A stretch of 64,000 nucleotides of DNA, taken from the NCBI GenBank assembly GCA_021613535.1, contig CP075493.1, positions 6,696,001 to 6,760,000 on the forward strand. Reading direction: 5' to 3'. The notes under the pieces are model-generated. The model searched no databases, had not been told where the DNA came from, and saw nothing but the letters and a program-made list of their open reading frames with translations. Within the stretch, counting starts at the first letter, position 1; each line of letters opens with the position of its first letter. Position numbers and translations under genes: made by a program. The stretch is from Adineta vaga (taxonomy: Eukaryota; Rotifera). Positions 27,655-42,227 of this stretch are shown in pieces.

Positions 27655-30600
27655 TTATGTTCGAACGGAAAAAGAAATAGAAGATGGATTTACTTGAAAG
27701 ATCAGTTCAAGTTCTGATTGTCGACATTGAGTTTGTAGGAAAGATTTTGTGAATATGCGAGAATTCGTGCGTTCTACTTCGGTTTTCGTATGATTTATTG
27801 ATTTGGATGTATTTTCGATTGTGGAATGTGCTTCAGTAGAACTTATCAGGAAGGATTGTAGATTGGGATCATCTATTTGAGGATTCGCTGAAGATCCTTT
27901 GGAACACGTATCTAGTCGTAGGTAAGAAGTGGATTCATTCAAGCGACGTCCAGATCGTCGACCCCTAGAACCTGCTTCTATTTCGAGATATTGTTTTGCT
28001 TTAGTAAATAATGGATTTGTTCGAAGCTAAATGAAGACAAAAATCCACAAGCTTATCAAAATATTATGTTACATGAGACATACTTCTTGTAGAATTAGTG
28101 TATCAGATAATTTACTGGATGTTGTGGATGTACCGGTACTACATCCTAATTCTAATCCATTCGATTCACGTATTAAAGTTGTAGTTGATATTCGTTGAGA
28201 ATTTAATGTATGATTCGTTTGTGGTGCAACCGTTCGAAAACCACCAATTGGTAATCTATTCGAAAGATAATAATCATTTTTTTGACAGTATATGTTTATG
28301 ACTATCTGAGGTTATCGTGCTTTTTCAATGGACTTCGAAAGAACATAATTTGATTTCATCACGCAAGGACATAGTTCAATGGAATATACAAATAATTTCT
28401 TACTGTAGAGTGAACTTACGGTGGAGGTGGTGGTGGTAGTGACGTTGTCGATATTTCTGAACATCGAGTAGATGTCATTTGTGTGATTTCTGTAAGTTGA
28501 GGTTCATCATAATGATTTGTTTGAGTATTATTCGTAATTTCATCTGGTGGATGATCATAACTTGGTTGAATCAGTTTATCTTCTATGATTGTATGTGTAC
28601 TTCTTCTCGAACATATTTCTTGTTGTTGTTTATGAAAACGTGTTGATAAATGTTCATTAAGTTGATTTATAATACCAACATTCATTTGTTTATTTGATAG
28701 AGTTAAATCAGCTGCTTTATCAACTGTAGATGACGATGATGTTGATGAACGAAAACCAATATGTGTATGAATTGGATGAATATGTGACGGATGATTATAA
28801 GTACTATTGAAACTTTTCGTCGTTGAAATATTAATGGAAGATGCGCGTCGTTTATAATCATTGTAGATTTTTGATGAAGTTCGATGTTCATATTCGTTTT
28901 CAATAACAATTGATGTAGATGCTGAAGATGATAAACCATCGGGTGCTTGTTCATCGTTGGTAGCAGTATGACAACCGCGTAGTGTTGTTGATTCAGTATC
29001 ACGTTCATTTAAATGAGACATCGAACCGTAAGTGGAATACGAACGAGAGACTGGTTGAGAAACTTTACGTAACGTTGTTTTTTGTAAGAGTTCTTTTGAG
29101 AGATGTAAATAACACGGCTTCGATGCAGCTGTAGAGATGGACGAAGATTTTTTTACAAACTGTTCTTGTTTTTTATGGGCTAGAAAGAGAAAAATAGTTT
29201 GAATACAGTTGAACAGACATCGTTGTATCAGGAAGAGTAAAATAAAGAATGAGTAGACACATATTATAACAGTAAAGCTATTGAGAGAGAAAAAGACTTT
29301 AGTTGTAGAATATTAGAGAAAATTGTAAATCAATGACGACAACAAAAATTATCCAATAAACTAATGTCTGTCAGATTCTTACTTGATTGTTTTTGTTCTT
29401 TGGTTTTAGTCTTTATTTCTACTTCATCTTTTAAAATAAGTTTATGATCGGCACTAATTTTGTCTGCAATTGTACGACAACGAAATGTAATATTCTTTTG
29501 TTCGAAAATTGTACTCGGTAAAGGTGGTGGAGTTGGTGGAATAGATGATTCTTCTTGTGTGCATGTTTCACTACTTGGAGTAATGGAATTTTCTGGAATA
29601 ACGAACGATGTTGATACACCAAGATCATACGCTATCGGTGGTGTAATTGGTGTTTCTTCATGATCAGGAGTTGATATTGGTTGTGAATCATCATAATCTG
29701 CGATGGGTTCTTCACCACTATCATTCATATGATCATTATGAATTCGATGAATAATAATCGTTTCATCTTCATAATCAGGTGTAGGTTCATCGACAGATCG
29801 ACTTGTTTCAATAGATTTTTCTTCATCATCAAAACATGGTTTTACTCGTGGAATCATATGATAATGATGATCTTTTTGGAGAGATTTGTTCCACCAAACA
29901 TCCGGTGGTGGTGTAGAAATATTGAACGAATACGAACGATTCATTTGAAGATAATTAGCTGATTGTTTCTTATCACCAAAAACAAAATTTCGATCGAGCG
30001 AGTGCATTAATTCTGTACTCATTGCTGCTTGCATTCGATGTGCTAGAAGATCAACTGCATTTGTGCTTGATAAACGTTTATTTTTACTACTATATCGACG
30101 TGTAACACCTGATCGTTCATACTTTTCTTTTCGTGGTAAAGATGATGCAATTCCATTCGATTTTTTAGTCGATGAATGAACATTGTCGATATCTTCGATA
30201 TGATTTAAATTTGTTGACGAATGTCGATGATGATAACGTTGTGATGGTAAAGGAGCAATGGATTCTTTTCTGGGAAGATTTATTTTACTTGTCGTTGGAC
30301 CAACAATATCACTATAACGTTTTGGTAAACGTCGACGATGTTGTTGTTGATAATGCGTATCACGTGGAGGTTTCTTAGATGCAGGTTCACAGTCATCTTC
30401 ATCGTTCCTATAAAAACAATGAAATTAATTTAAAATCATCTGTTTATAGTGATGATGAAAGCAGTGTGTTTTTTTTATCCTAGCTTATTAATTTTGATTA
30501 TCTTTCCTATGTTTAAAATTAATAAAGATATTATGCAAGAACATCTTACATACATGGTCAATATTGGGGCAAAATATGTAAACCGGATATGAATAGATTA

Positions 30601-31737
30601 TTTAACAGGAAGGAAATTCATATGTAATAACGAATACCAAGTATTTCATCTTTCTATCACCTACTAATTTCTCTTTCTAATCAGTTGATCAACTGAAGTG
30701 AATCGGACAAGATTTCTCACATCGTAGATTTCGAATACGTGCATATTACTTACATGCCAGTATCTTTTCTAGGAAAGAAAAAGTTGAGTTCAATGAAAAA
30801 TATTTGAGTATGCCTCACCTTTTCGCTAGAACACCAGATCCTCCACTATTTAAACGAAAATCATAACTCGTTCTATTCTTTTGTTGTTGAAAACATGTAT
30901 TTAAAGAATCAATGCTTATACAACGTGAGAAAAACCACATTTTAGTAATCAAAGTGATGTATATATCGTTGTTGTTTGTCTGTTGAAATTCAATTGGAAA
31001 TTCGAGAATTATAATAAATGATGTTGAATGAAGCAGAATGAGCATGTTCAAATACGAGACATATACACATAGAAGAATGGCAACGCGTTTGTCTCACCTT
31101 TCGTTTGTCGTCTTTTTCTCTCTCTTGCCTTGACAGTACTATCAATCGTGTTCGCACGTCTTTCGACAAGAGAAACAAAGACAAAAACGCTGTTTACAAC
31201 ATAGAAAAATAGGCGTTAAACAGATGCGTGTCAATTAATCGTTAGTCGTCGACTGACTGTTTGCATCTTCTGAACGTGCTTAAACGATCGCTCGTTTACT
31301 GATTCGATTGCACACGCAAGATTTAATCCTTCTTTTCGAACTATAATCTTACTCTTGCTTTCTTTCTCTCTTTAAATACAATGTCATTTGTTCGTCTCAC
31401 AAGCTCTACGTCAACAATATCTATGAGATAGTTTAGTTCATACGCCCAAATACAAACATTCTACGTGAAAGAAACATACCATCGATAAGACATTAATGTC
31501 GGAACAAGTGGTGGGACTGTAATGGGCAATCGTGCTAAAGAAGAAAAACAATAGTAAATAAAAAGTAAAAGATAGATAGAGAGAGAGAGAGATATTGAAG
31601 GAAGAGAACTAACGAAAACGTAGTAGATTTTCATAAGAATAAGTTAAATCAATCGTTGATGGTTTCTGACGACGAAATAAACCCCAAAAACGACGCGTTC
31701 GCCAGCGAGTTCGATTTGTAGAACGACTTAATGGCAT
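27655..31737 (-). CDS. Unrecognised large, disordered, proline-rich protein
   Basis: Several exons on the minus strand share codon character and phase. They include a basic first exon (from about ATG 31737; PLSRSTNRTRWRTRRFWGLF), an exon with RLPITVPPLVPTLM, one near 30815-30895 (NRTSYDFRLNSGGSG), and a long one at about 29330-30415 (KRYSDIVGPTTSKINLPRKE; AVDLLAHRMQAAMSTELMHS; acidic Tyr-Asp rich DYEDE/IADYDDS; PPTPPPLPS). They continue with one at about 28416-29180 (LNEHLSTRFHKQQQ; LPPPPPP), one at 28085-28255, and the last at 27655-28026 (LRTNPLFTKAKQYLEIE). Most of it is Ser/Thr/Asn/His-rich and probably disordered, with proline stretches able to bind SH3, EVH1 or profilin. That suggests a cytoskeletal or signalling scaffold, but I recognise no domain. 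Start and exon joins in the 5' half are uncertain. Confidence 0.5.
31578..31592. repeat. GA microsatellite
   Basis: A short perfect GA tract lies in the intron between the first two predicted exons of the proline-rich gene. Confidence 0.8.
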
Positions 31738-32610
31738 TGATACTTGTATTGAAAATGGTGAACTAAAAATAATCAAGAAAAACTTTCATTTCATTGCATC
31801 ATATCATATAGCGCTAAGTATTCGGAAACCACTATCATTATAAAAAATTAGTAGCTCATATATTTGACCTTAGACACGCACAGGAAAACTTTTCTACATA
31901 GAAGAAAAAGTATATTTTACATTAATAATTTATCAAATGAAGACACTCAAACTTCATTCGAGTTGACGATCGAGATTTTAACCGATGAATATTACCTTGT
32001 CTGTCCTTATATCGATTGACAAAATTCTTCTTTTTCTTTCATCTTTTTCTTTTATTGACAAAATCCACCTGTCTGACATTAAGTTCATCAATCGAAAAAT
32101 TTATCATCAACTTACTAAATTATATGCAATCGATTTGTGACAATACTGACCTTGTGCATAAACATGACCTCTTGCTACTCAGCATGTTTTCAGCTGTGAC
32201 ATGAGAGTGGCACCTTTGATTTCATACACACACACTCTCGCATGCTGCTTTTTTTCTCTCTTTTATCTTGCGTAATACTTTAATATAGAAAGAGAAAACG
32301 CGAGCGTCTCTTTTCTTGTCTTTAGTCAATGTCGCAAACTGGTGCATACATTGAGAGTAACTGAGAAAGAGAGACAGAGAGAAGACAATGAAGAAAGAAA
32401 AAAGAAATGGAACCGATAATTATACATTGATGATTATGTTTAAGTACGAATGAGAATATGAATTTAATTCAATACTTATGTTACTCATTAAACAGAGTAT
32501 CACCATATCTTTCTTAATGTACTTTTGAAAGTTGATATTGATATTTTGTTTATTTTACAATGATCGATTTTTACAAAATTGTAAAAAAAACATACACACA
32601 TGAGAAGAGA
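31738..32610. other. Intergenic / upstream of proline-rich gene, no gene seen
   Basis: This lies between the SLC25A19 stop and the first predicted exon of the proline-rich gene. Pyrimidine and CT-rich runs occur near 32230-32290. The open frame at 32016-32204 is Phe/Leu-rich noise. It may contain untranslated exons. Confidence 0.45.
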
Positions 32611-33871
32611 TCAATCAGATGATGTTTGGCGTAGATTATTACATATTGATTCATAGATACTTAGAGTAATAGCAGTGGAGAGATAAGCTTTGATCAGGCT
32701 TGGTGTTATGCCTTTATAAAGTCCAACAAAACCTTCACTACGAATGATTTCAGAAAAACAATTGGTCATACCAGAATAAACACGTGTCTAAAAGAGAATG
32801 TTTTGATTCAATAATTGTTTATTCTGTTGATTAAAATTATGTACCTGTCCGAATTTTGAACGTGCCTCTTCGAAGGTTACAACTTCAAGACGTTTTTTAG
32901 TTATATCAAATGGATAGACAACAAGTTTAGCGAAGAGACCAGCAGCACCACCATTGGATAGATGTTTTAAAGATTCTATGATTACACGAAAAGAGAAAAG
33001 AATAGAAGTTAATAACAAAAATGAACTACGTATAAACTCACTAACCGAATCGATTAAGTGGTAAATGATCCCATGCTCGATTGAAGAGTTCATAGAAACC
33101 AAATATAAGCGCAGAAACAGGTGCATAAAGAATAATGGCTGGAATCAAGCCACGATAGAATCCACGAAAACCGTCACGAGCCAAGACGAGATTGATTGCT
33201 TGTATATATGATGTATAGATCTAAATAATAGTGAACAATTATCACATACATTTACATGTAATTACAGCTCGAGTTCATTGGATATAAAACTTTATGATTT
33301 ACCTTTGGTTCACCTTGTCCAACAAATCTTGTTCGTAACACATCCAATGGTTGACAACTAACTACACCCACACTCGCAGAAATGCAGCCAGCTATAGAAT
33401 GAACGATGGTTTTTTTGGTTGGTGATGATACTGTATCAGGAAAAAGTTCACCCACTTCTTTAGTCATTTTTTCGAATGCAAACATCTATGAGAATTAATA
33501 GAACTGATTTCTTTATGTTTAAAACTTACTTGTGCAACAGTATATGAAATCGAAAGAATCTGCGCTGCAATATGACCTTTCCAGAAAGCTCGAATACCTT
33601 CTTCATGATGAATTAAACGAATCGTTTGAAATAGACTTTGATATTTAGAACCTGCCTGTTGACGAATTGGTTCAATTTGAAGCTAGATATATTAATATAT
33701 ATACATAGTCGATATTCTATTGAATGACGAAATGTTCAATCCTACTTGAAAACGAATTTTCACAACATCGATGGGTTGTAACAAAAATCGTGCAACAAAA
33801 CCTGATGTCGAGCTCGCAATAAAAATTTGACTATTGGTTAAATTCTTTTTTTTCGGATCATATCCCACCAT
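32611..33871 (-). CDS. SLC25A19: Mitochondrial thiamine pyrophosphate carrier (SLC25A19)
   Basis: It exchanges thiamine pyrophosphate across the inner mitochondrial membrane. From ATG 33871 the protein opens MVGYDPKKKN, almost the same as the vertebrate carrier. It has three carrier repeats with signatures LLQPIDVVKIRFQ, CQPLDVLRTRFVGQGEPK and VYPFDITKKRLEVV. The matching second-half motifs are EEGIRAFWKGH, DGFRGFYRGLIPA and EGFVGLYKGITPSL. Other family-specific matches are HIAAQILSISYTVAQ and FEEARSKFGQTRVYSGM. Four or five short introns interrupt it. It is the fourth gene in the tandem NUP50, GEMIN2, AUH, SLC25A19; the AUH stop is 195 bp upstream, and a TATTATGTAG acceptor lies 15 bp before the ATG. 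Confidence 0.93.
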
Positions 33872-34066
33872 GATATATTTATATATCTACATAATAAAGT
33901 TATATGTATTTATATATATATATGTGAGAAACTATTCTGGATATTGTCTATGAATTTGTCAATAACGTTGGTTTCTTTTTCTGCTATGGGTTTAATGAAT
34001 GCAAAAAAGAAAAAAGTAAAATAAAAATACAAAACAGAGTCATTCAGAAAATAAAGAACATCAAAT

Positions 34067-35580
<1,514 letters not shown>

Positions 35581-35627
35581 CTAGAATAAATGACGTGATG
35601 TTTTTTTTTTTCGTTCAACAATAGAGT

Positions 35628-36801
35628 TTAATCGCTAGCATCAGCTAAATCAAATTGACCGAAATAACGACCAATTATACATACAAAAAGATCACATGAT
35701 TTTATCAAAGCAGTATCTACAGAATGTTCATTATCAGTTGAATTCTAGAAAAACAATACAATGTTGTTGTCATCAAAATTGATATATTTATAAAGACTTA
35801 CTAATAATTGCATGCGTATTTGTTTCCATGCCAAGCATGTTTGTCGAATTGTAAACATTTCATCTTCACTGATCGGTTTTTCAATCGCTACCAGAGTCGC
35901 ATATGTATACAAAGCCTTAAATAAGAAATCCAATTTCAACACTATTGTCTGAAAAGAAGTATCATACTAGATGTACAGAACATCCACATTGTTTTAACCA
36001 ATCAATTTCATGTTGTAATAATTCGTGAATTTGAGGCTAAATAGGGAATTGCATGGAAAAATGTTAGAAGAAAAATATAGTGTAAGAAAGATTTTACTTG
36101 AGTTAAAATACTCATTTTCGTCATTGTTGGAAACGGATTTTGTATTTGTTGTTGTTCATCCGTTTCTAAAGATGATAGTGGCGATTGAAATGGAATATCA
36201 TCACCAAAGCAAAATTTCCAATAATGATTGGCACTTTTTAATTTTGTATTTTTATATTTTTTATTTCCTGCTCGTATTCGATCACGCATATCGAAGAAAT
36301 CATTTCGTACTTCAGAAAATATTCGACATTGTTCATTTTGCCAATCGATAGGAACAAAATGTTTGGTTGTTTCCTGTGATGCTGAATCCGTTGTCTAGAT
36401 AATAGCAAAAAAAAACTAGAAGAACTTGTCTTAAAGTAAAATATTACAGAAAATAATTTATGCCAAGCATGATTTCTTAAATTCGATGATTGCGTCGGAC
36501 GTTTTCGTCTTTCATTGGCTTTTTGAAAATCGGGCAACCGTGATGCTTGGAAACTAAATGAAATGGATCATTTCTTTATATTTGTGCTATAATTAGCTTT
36601 CAACGAATCAATATAGGTAAACTCAAATGCTTAGTTAGAAAGAAAACATTTGTCATCGTACCGAACCTGTCTTAAATATTCTTCTCCAGTTGTTGGCATT
36701 TTGTTCATATCAATCGGACCGTTCAAGTCATCAGCAGTCGGTAGGACTTGTTTAGATAAACTCTCATCATTATCATCCGATGAATCATTATTTTCAAACA
36801 T
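35628..36801 (-). CDS. GEMIN2: Gem-associated protein 2 (GEMIN2/SIP1)
   Basis: It is the core SMN-complex subunit that holds the Sm pentamer during snRNP assembly. From ATG 36801 the N-terminus is acidic (DSSDDNDESL) and leads to DMNKMPTTGEEYLRQVR, the conserved segment seen in vertebrate GEMIN2 as P.TP.EYLR.V. Then come LPDFQKANERRKRP, HFVPIDWQNEQCRIFSEVR, NHYWKFCFGD and HEIDWLKQCGC. The C-terminal helices follow (LDFLFKALYTYATLVAIEKP; TCLAWKQIRMQL), and the end LFVCIIGRYFGQFDLADASD is very close to the vertebrate C-terminus. Five or so short introns. It is upstream partner of AUH at 47 bp; no AATAAA lies between them. Confidence 0.92.
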
Positions 36802-37059
36802 CTTTAATAGAAAAAAAAAGAGAGAAAGAACGAAAAAAAAGAACAATGAAATAATTCAGAATATTGTTTTTTTTCTTTTGGTATATAACATATCATTAGA
36901 CACAAAGAAAAGGACACGATCATCTGAACGTTGATAACAAACAAAAAACACGAAATGGAATTAACCTAAAGAATGTATATACGTATAGAAAAGATTTTCA
37001 ATCCTTTTCTCTACAGATACATGTTTATTTGAGTTTTGATATGAAAGGAAAGAAAAAAT

Positions 37060-39043
37060 TTATTGTAATTCTTTGTTAAGTTTGTCATGAGCATCGTTTC
37101 GATCATTTTCATTGTCGAACCGTAGTAGGACAAGAGCCAAATCACCTTCTTTCACTTCAGGCATGCCTGGATTTATTTGACATACAAAAGTGAGATCTTT
37201 TGCGGAGTGCTTTTTCACTTCGATAGGTTTGCACCAAAGAATATTCAAATATAATCGACCTAGATTGAAATATATACATATATATATGAAAACATAAGGA
37301 ATATTTTTTTACCGAGTGTATCATCAGATCGAATGATTAATTGATGTTTTCCATTGGTTTCTTTGAGTATAGCTTGCACAGGTCCACGTTTTATTAATTT
37401 ATCACCTTTTTTTACACCCATTCGACATCTAAAGAAAGAATGAAAGTTTTCAAATATGATACAAGTGATTCTCTCAGTAAAAGTCGAGAAATCGAATTAG
37501 TTATAATCATTGACTTCATTTTTTCGAAACAAAAACGACTGTAGACGAAATTTTTGAAATCATTACCTGTATGTTAGTTTAGCATCGGTTTCGTGTTCAA
37601 CCTTTTCTGGTTCTGGTGGTTCACTTGTTTCTATGATGAAAAGAAAAAAGGTTCTATCATGATTTGAATAACTTCTTTTCTTTTAACTTACCATCATCAT
37701 TATCATCTCCTGTACCTTGTTGCTCTGTATTTGCAACTGGAGTTGAGCCGAATAGAAGTTTTAATGGTGGAGCAAAACTTATGGATGATGCTGAACTAGT
37801 CGATGTTTTTTCGGCACTTCCTAGATTACTGAAAGGTGAACTGAACGTTGACTAAAAAGTACAGTTTAATAGATATTAACATCAACAGTAAGCTTTCTCA
37901 TTTTTTACCGTTCCAAATCCTGTCGATGGTATATTGAATGCGAATGGTGATGGGTTAGTTGCTTTCTCTGGCGATGTTGATGCTGCCGGTAGTTTAAAAC
38001 TAAAACCAGTAGAGGGTGACGAGTCGCCAATTGCTGTTAATGGTTTGGAGAAAGTAAAACCAGTGGTAGGTAGTGTATCACTAGTTGTTGTTGTTGCTGC
38101 TGTCGATGATGATGATTTCGAGAAACTAAATCCAGCTGTTGTTAGCGTTGATGATTCAGTCGATGCTGTTTTAGAAAAACTAAAATTAGTCGATGGTACT
38201 GAATCGCTATTTGCTGTTGTTGTTGTTGTTGCTGTTTTTGTAAAGCTAAAGCTAGTAGTATTATTAGTAGTAGTAACGGCAGTATTAGGCGTTGTTGTTG
38301 CTGTTGTTGTTGTTGTTGTTTTAGGAAAGTTTAGAACTGATGATGATGAAGTGGTTGTTGTTGCTGTTATTGGATGAAATTGGAATGATGATGTTGTTGA
38401 TTGAACTGATGTTGCAGTTTTATTAGTAATAGCATTATCTGCTGATATTCCATTTGAATTCTTATCAATTATATGATCAAAATCATGACGTGCAAGTGCT
38501 TCATACACATCAATTGTTTCTTGTAAACATTTAACTATATCTAAAAGTAAGATTTTGTTTTTTGTCATATATATATTTATGTTATTATAATTGCAAGAAA
38601 CCTGAACGAGATTGTTTAAGTCTTGTTTGAAGCCATGGTGAATATTGCAATAAATCATCTTCATAGGTAAAATATTGACGTACATAATCTAGACAATTTC
38701 CAACGAGAACACTATATTGTTCAGCTTCAACTTGCGAAGAAATCGATGCAACAAATTGACGATTTAATTCAAGTAAACGTGGAGGATAGACTTCGATTGT
38801 TTTCTTGTGAAAATCATATACTTTCTACAAAAACGACACAAATAAGATAAAATAATCATAACAATTTGTTTCTAAACCTGTGGAGGTTGTTGTTGTTGTT
38901 GCTGCTGAGCCGATTTTTCTTGTGAAATAGTTTCATCATCTTCGTCTTCTGCATTGACATCATCATTCTTAAAATCAAATATGAAAACAGATGACTAATG
39001 TCATTTTATTGAAAATTGATTCTCTTACTTTTCGTTTTGGCAT
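37060..39043 (-). CDS. NUP50: NUP50-like nucleoporin with RanBP1 domain
   Basis: It is a nuclear basket-associated, mobile nucleoporin that binds importin alpha and Ran-GTP during import cycling. ATG 39043 gives MPKRK, a basic start that could bind importin alpha, followed by an acidic/Gln stretch, then a helical segment (YVRQYFTYEDDLLQYSPWLQ; CLQETIDVYEALARHDFDHI). A long Thr/Ser linker follows with repeated FSFSK/FSFTK and GFSF units in place of FG repeats, and a C-terminal RanBP1-type domain (KLTYRCRMGVKKGDKLIKRG; LIIRSDDTLGRLYLNILW; LALVLLRFDNENDRNDAHDK). Order of parts and the domain at the very end fit NUP50 rather than RANBP1 or RANBP2. The linker is built of GTT/GTA-type trinucleotide runs. 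It stands head to head with Rab GDI, 501 bp apart. Confidence 0.88.
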
Positions 39044-39544
39044 GACGATAATTTCAAAAGTTCAAATCTGAAACAAAAAAAAGGACACTAAACCGCAAAG
39101 AAGAGCATATTGTTCCTATAATTGATAGTAGCGACAAAATAAATAAACAAAAATGTTTCAATAAGAAAGAATCTTATTCATGTCAAATTATTAGAAGATT
39201 ACTTTTATACAAATAAAAAATTTTCTTAGAGATATCCGAAGATGTCGTTAGATTAATGAGATTGTACCAATCAAAATCTAGTTGTGAACATCCATAATGA
39301 TTGAATTAGTAAAACGAAAAGATGTGTTAAAATAATGCACTCATTCTGTCGCTACTTGTTTCGACATCTGTGTTATATAGAACAAACATCTTATTGAATC
39401 ATCGATCGAAGAATTGCCTGACGTCGTCAGATTCTTTCTTCGTATTTGTATGCGTGTCACTTTTGTTATATTATTTCATTTTTCAGACCAACAAGTCTAT
39501 TCAATCTCTATCTTTTCGTAACAACAAAACAAAATAATTCAATC
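39044..39544. promoter_or_regulatory. Divergent intergenic region of NUP50 and Rab GDI
   Basis: About 500 bp lie between two start codons facing away from each other, so promoters for both genes must fall here. A TGACGTCGTCAG word near 39418-39429 resembles a CRE-type bZIP site. No exon is seen. Confidence 0.5.
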
Positions 39545-41373
39545 ATGGATGAAGAATATGATGTTATCTTGTTGGGTACCGGTTTAAAAGTAAGAAGAAA
39601 CAAACCACATTAAATTCAGAATATCATTATTTGATTGTCTGAATCATCTAGGAATGTGTGTTAGCTGGTTTACTTGGTGTAGCTGGAAAGAAAATCTTAC
39701 ATATGGATCGAAATAAATATTATGGTGGAGAATCAGCATCGATGACACCTTTGGAAGATGTAACTATCATGATTGTTTGAATATTTTTTAGTTATTATAG
39801 AAAGTTTTTCTTTAGCTCTATGCAAAATTTAATTTTCCACCACCAGAAGGTACAGGACGTGGTCGAGATTGGAATGTTGATTTGATTCCTAAATTTCTTA
39901 TGGCTAATGGTAAATGAAGATGCCGACATAAAATATAATCGAATGACTTTGATTTATTTCTTAGGTCTTTTGGTAAAATTATTAATTCATACAGGTGTCA
40001 CCCGATATCTTGAGTTCAAATGTATTGAAGGTAGTTATGTCTACAAAGGTCAGAAAATTCACAAAGTACCAGCTGATGAACGAGAAGCACTTGGATCATG
40101 TAAGGAAGAAAGGAAATAAAGAGTGTATAGATTGTTCAATCGTTCTTTTTTCTCGCTTTAGCATTGATGGGTCTGTTTGAAAAACGACGATTTCGTAATC
40201 TCCTTGTTTGGATTAATGAATATGATGAAAAAGATCCCAAAACCTATAAAGATGTACCACCAAACACACGTATGATTGATGCATTTAAAAAATTCGGTTT
40301 GGATCAAGATACAATTGATTTTACTGGTCATGCTTTGGCACTTTACAGTGATGATGAGTATGTCTATTGAAAGGACATGGAACTTTTGTAGTTGATAATC
40401 ATATTCATTTAGTTATTTGACAAAACCAGTTGGAGAATCGATCAAACGTATTAAACTCTATAGTGAATCATTAGCACGTTATGGTAAATCACCTTATCTT
40501 TATCCACTCTATGGTCTCGGTGAATTACCACAAGGTTTTGCTCGGTATGTAAATGATACTTTTAAGAATGTGAATGAACATAAGTTTTCATTGATTTTCG
40601 TTTTTTTTATAGTCTAAGTGCTATTTATGGTGGTACATATATGCTTGATAAAGCTGTTGATGAAATTGTTTATGAAAACGGTGTTGTCGTTGGTGTTCGA
40701 TCAGGTGATCAAACAGCTCGTTGTAAAGCTGTTATTTGTGATCCATCTTATGCACCTGATAAAGTAAAAAAAGTTGGTAAAGTTATACGTGCTATTTGTC
40801 TTCTACGCCATCCTGTTAATGTTGGTTCAAATACAGCACCAGGTTCTATTCAAATTATTATTCCTCAAAAACAAGTTCAACGTCATAATGGTACAGACAT
40901 TTTGAAATTAGTTATTGAGAAGAAAATAAACATAATTTCTTTTTCTTCTTTAGATATTTATGTTTGTTGTATGGGTCAAACAAATATGGTTACACCAAAA
41001 GATTGGTATGTTGCATTAGTTAGTACAACAGTTGAAACAAACAATCCAGAAAATGAAATCAAACCTGGTCTAGCACTTCTCGAACCAATCCATCAAAAAT
41101 TTGTTAGTGTCGAGGATTTATATGAACCTATTGAAGATGGAACAAGTAGCAAAGTAAACTAAAGATTAATTTTCTATTTCGAAATTGATTGTTTTATTTT
41201 TCTTTTATTTTTTGTAGCTTTTTATTACAAGTTCATATGATGCAACAACACATTTCGAATCAACATGTCTTGATATTCTCGATGTTTATCGTCGCTATAT
41301 GGGTGAACCGTTTGATTTTACTAAAGTTACACGCGGTCTCGATGCTGAGGATAATCAAGATGGAGCACATTAA
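39545..41373 (+). CDS. GDI1: Rab GDP dissociation inhibitor
   Basis: It extracts prenylated GDP-Rabs from membranes and recycles them through the cytosol. ATG 39545 gives [20 protein letters not shown], the nucleotide-fold start conserved in all GDIs. Then come [110 protein letters not shown] and [10 protein letters not shown], and the C-terminal [17 protein letters not shown]. Eight or so introns, each about 50-90 bp, restore one continuous frame. FEKRR and the [11 protein letters not shown]ab-binding elements are intact. Length of about 445 residues matches the family and excludes the longer Rab escort protein. Confidence 0.97.
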
Positions 41374-42227
41374 ATTTCTTTTTTTTTCTATTGGCAATAA
41401 CTTTTTCTTTTCTCTTTCTTTTTTAACAATGTCATTATACATAAGGTCATCTTTTAACATTTGTGATTAGCATTCCATAAAATATTTCTCTATTGGATCA
41501 AGTCTTCTTTTCTGGTTGTGCATTTGACTGAGCCTTTTTTTCTCTCTCTCTCTCTTTCTCTCTCTATTATTATAATTCGACGAGCATTGGTGTTTGTTAT
41601 AAGACAAAGAAAAACAGAATTAAGTCACATATAATTTATCTTTTTATTTCTGATCAATATATTTTTCGATTGAATGTCTCTTGTTGATTGCATAAATAAT
41701 CATCTCATTTGAAATGACGAGACTGTTTAAGATAAAAAGATCTGTTGAATTTCACTCAGGAAAGCACCTTTTATAATACATATTTTCTTTTCATAAAACC
41801 TCTTTTCTATCTATAAAATATTAAAAAAAACAGGTGAATAGAATGCATTTCTATTCTTTCTAATATAAATCTATCGTTCCATTAGTTTAAACAACAATAT
41901 TTTTCACAGATGTCTGTGTAATTCTTGCCATACATGGAAACACTTGTCATTTAATTTATTTCCATGAAATAACTAATCACAAAAAAGAAGCGACATATCG
42001 AGCATCGTTCTTGTTGAATCGAAACGTCTATATACATGTACATTCAATGATAATACTGTGCGTCTTTCTATTGAATGATAAGAACTACGAACAACTGAAA
42101 CATACAACATGAAGAAGAAATCTGAACAAGGTAAGAACATTTTGATAAGATTGCTTGAAAACGCAACGGAAAAATTTTGTAAAATGCTATGGTTATAGAA
42201 TTAACTGCTTGTTGTTCTTGCTGGGAC
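41374..42227. other. Convergent 3' region between GDI and MAP3K, no gene seen
   Basis: Both genes end here. The region holds CT-rich repeats (41540-41565) and AT-rich words that could supply poly(A) signals for both strands. No exon-like frame was found. Confidence 0.5.
41540..41565. repeat. CT-rich microsatellite
   Basis: A near-perfect TC tract with one interruption lies in the shared 3' region of GDI and MAP3K. Confidence 0.8.

Noticed and set aside
28703-29008. Second minus-strand frame rich in His and Ile inside the proline-rich gene
   Set aside because: It is a shifted reading of the main exon and lacks splice-compatible continuation.
32016-32204. Plus-strand 62-codon frame near SLC25A19
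   Set aside because: It has a Phe/Leu-rich low-complexity start, no domain, and is not supported by neighbouring exons.
37934-38377. 147-codon plus-strand frame rich in Val
   Set aside because: It is the antisense of the NUP50 Thr/Ser linker; trinucleotide repeats keep all frames open.
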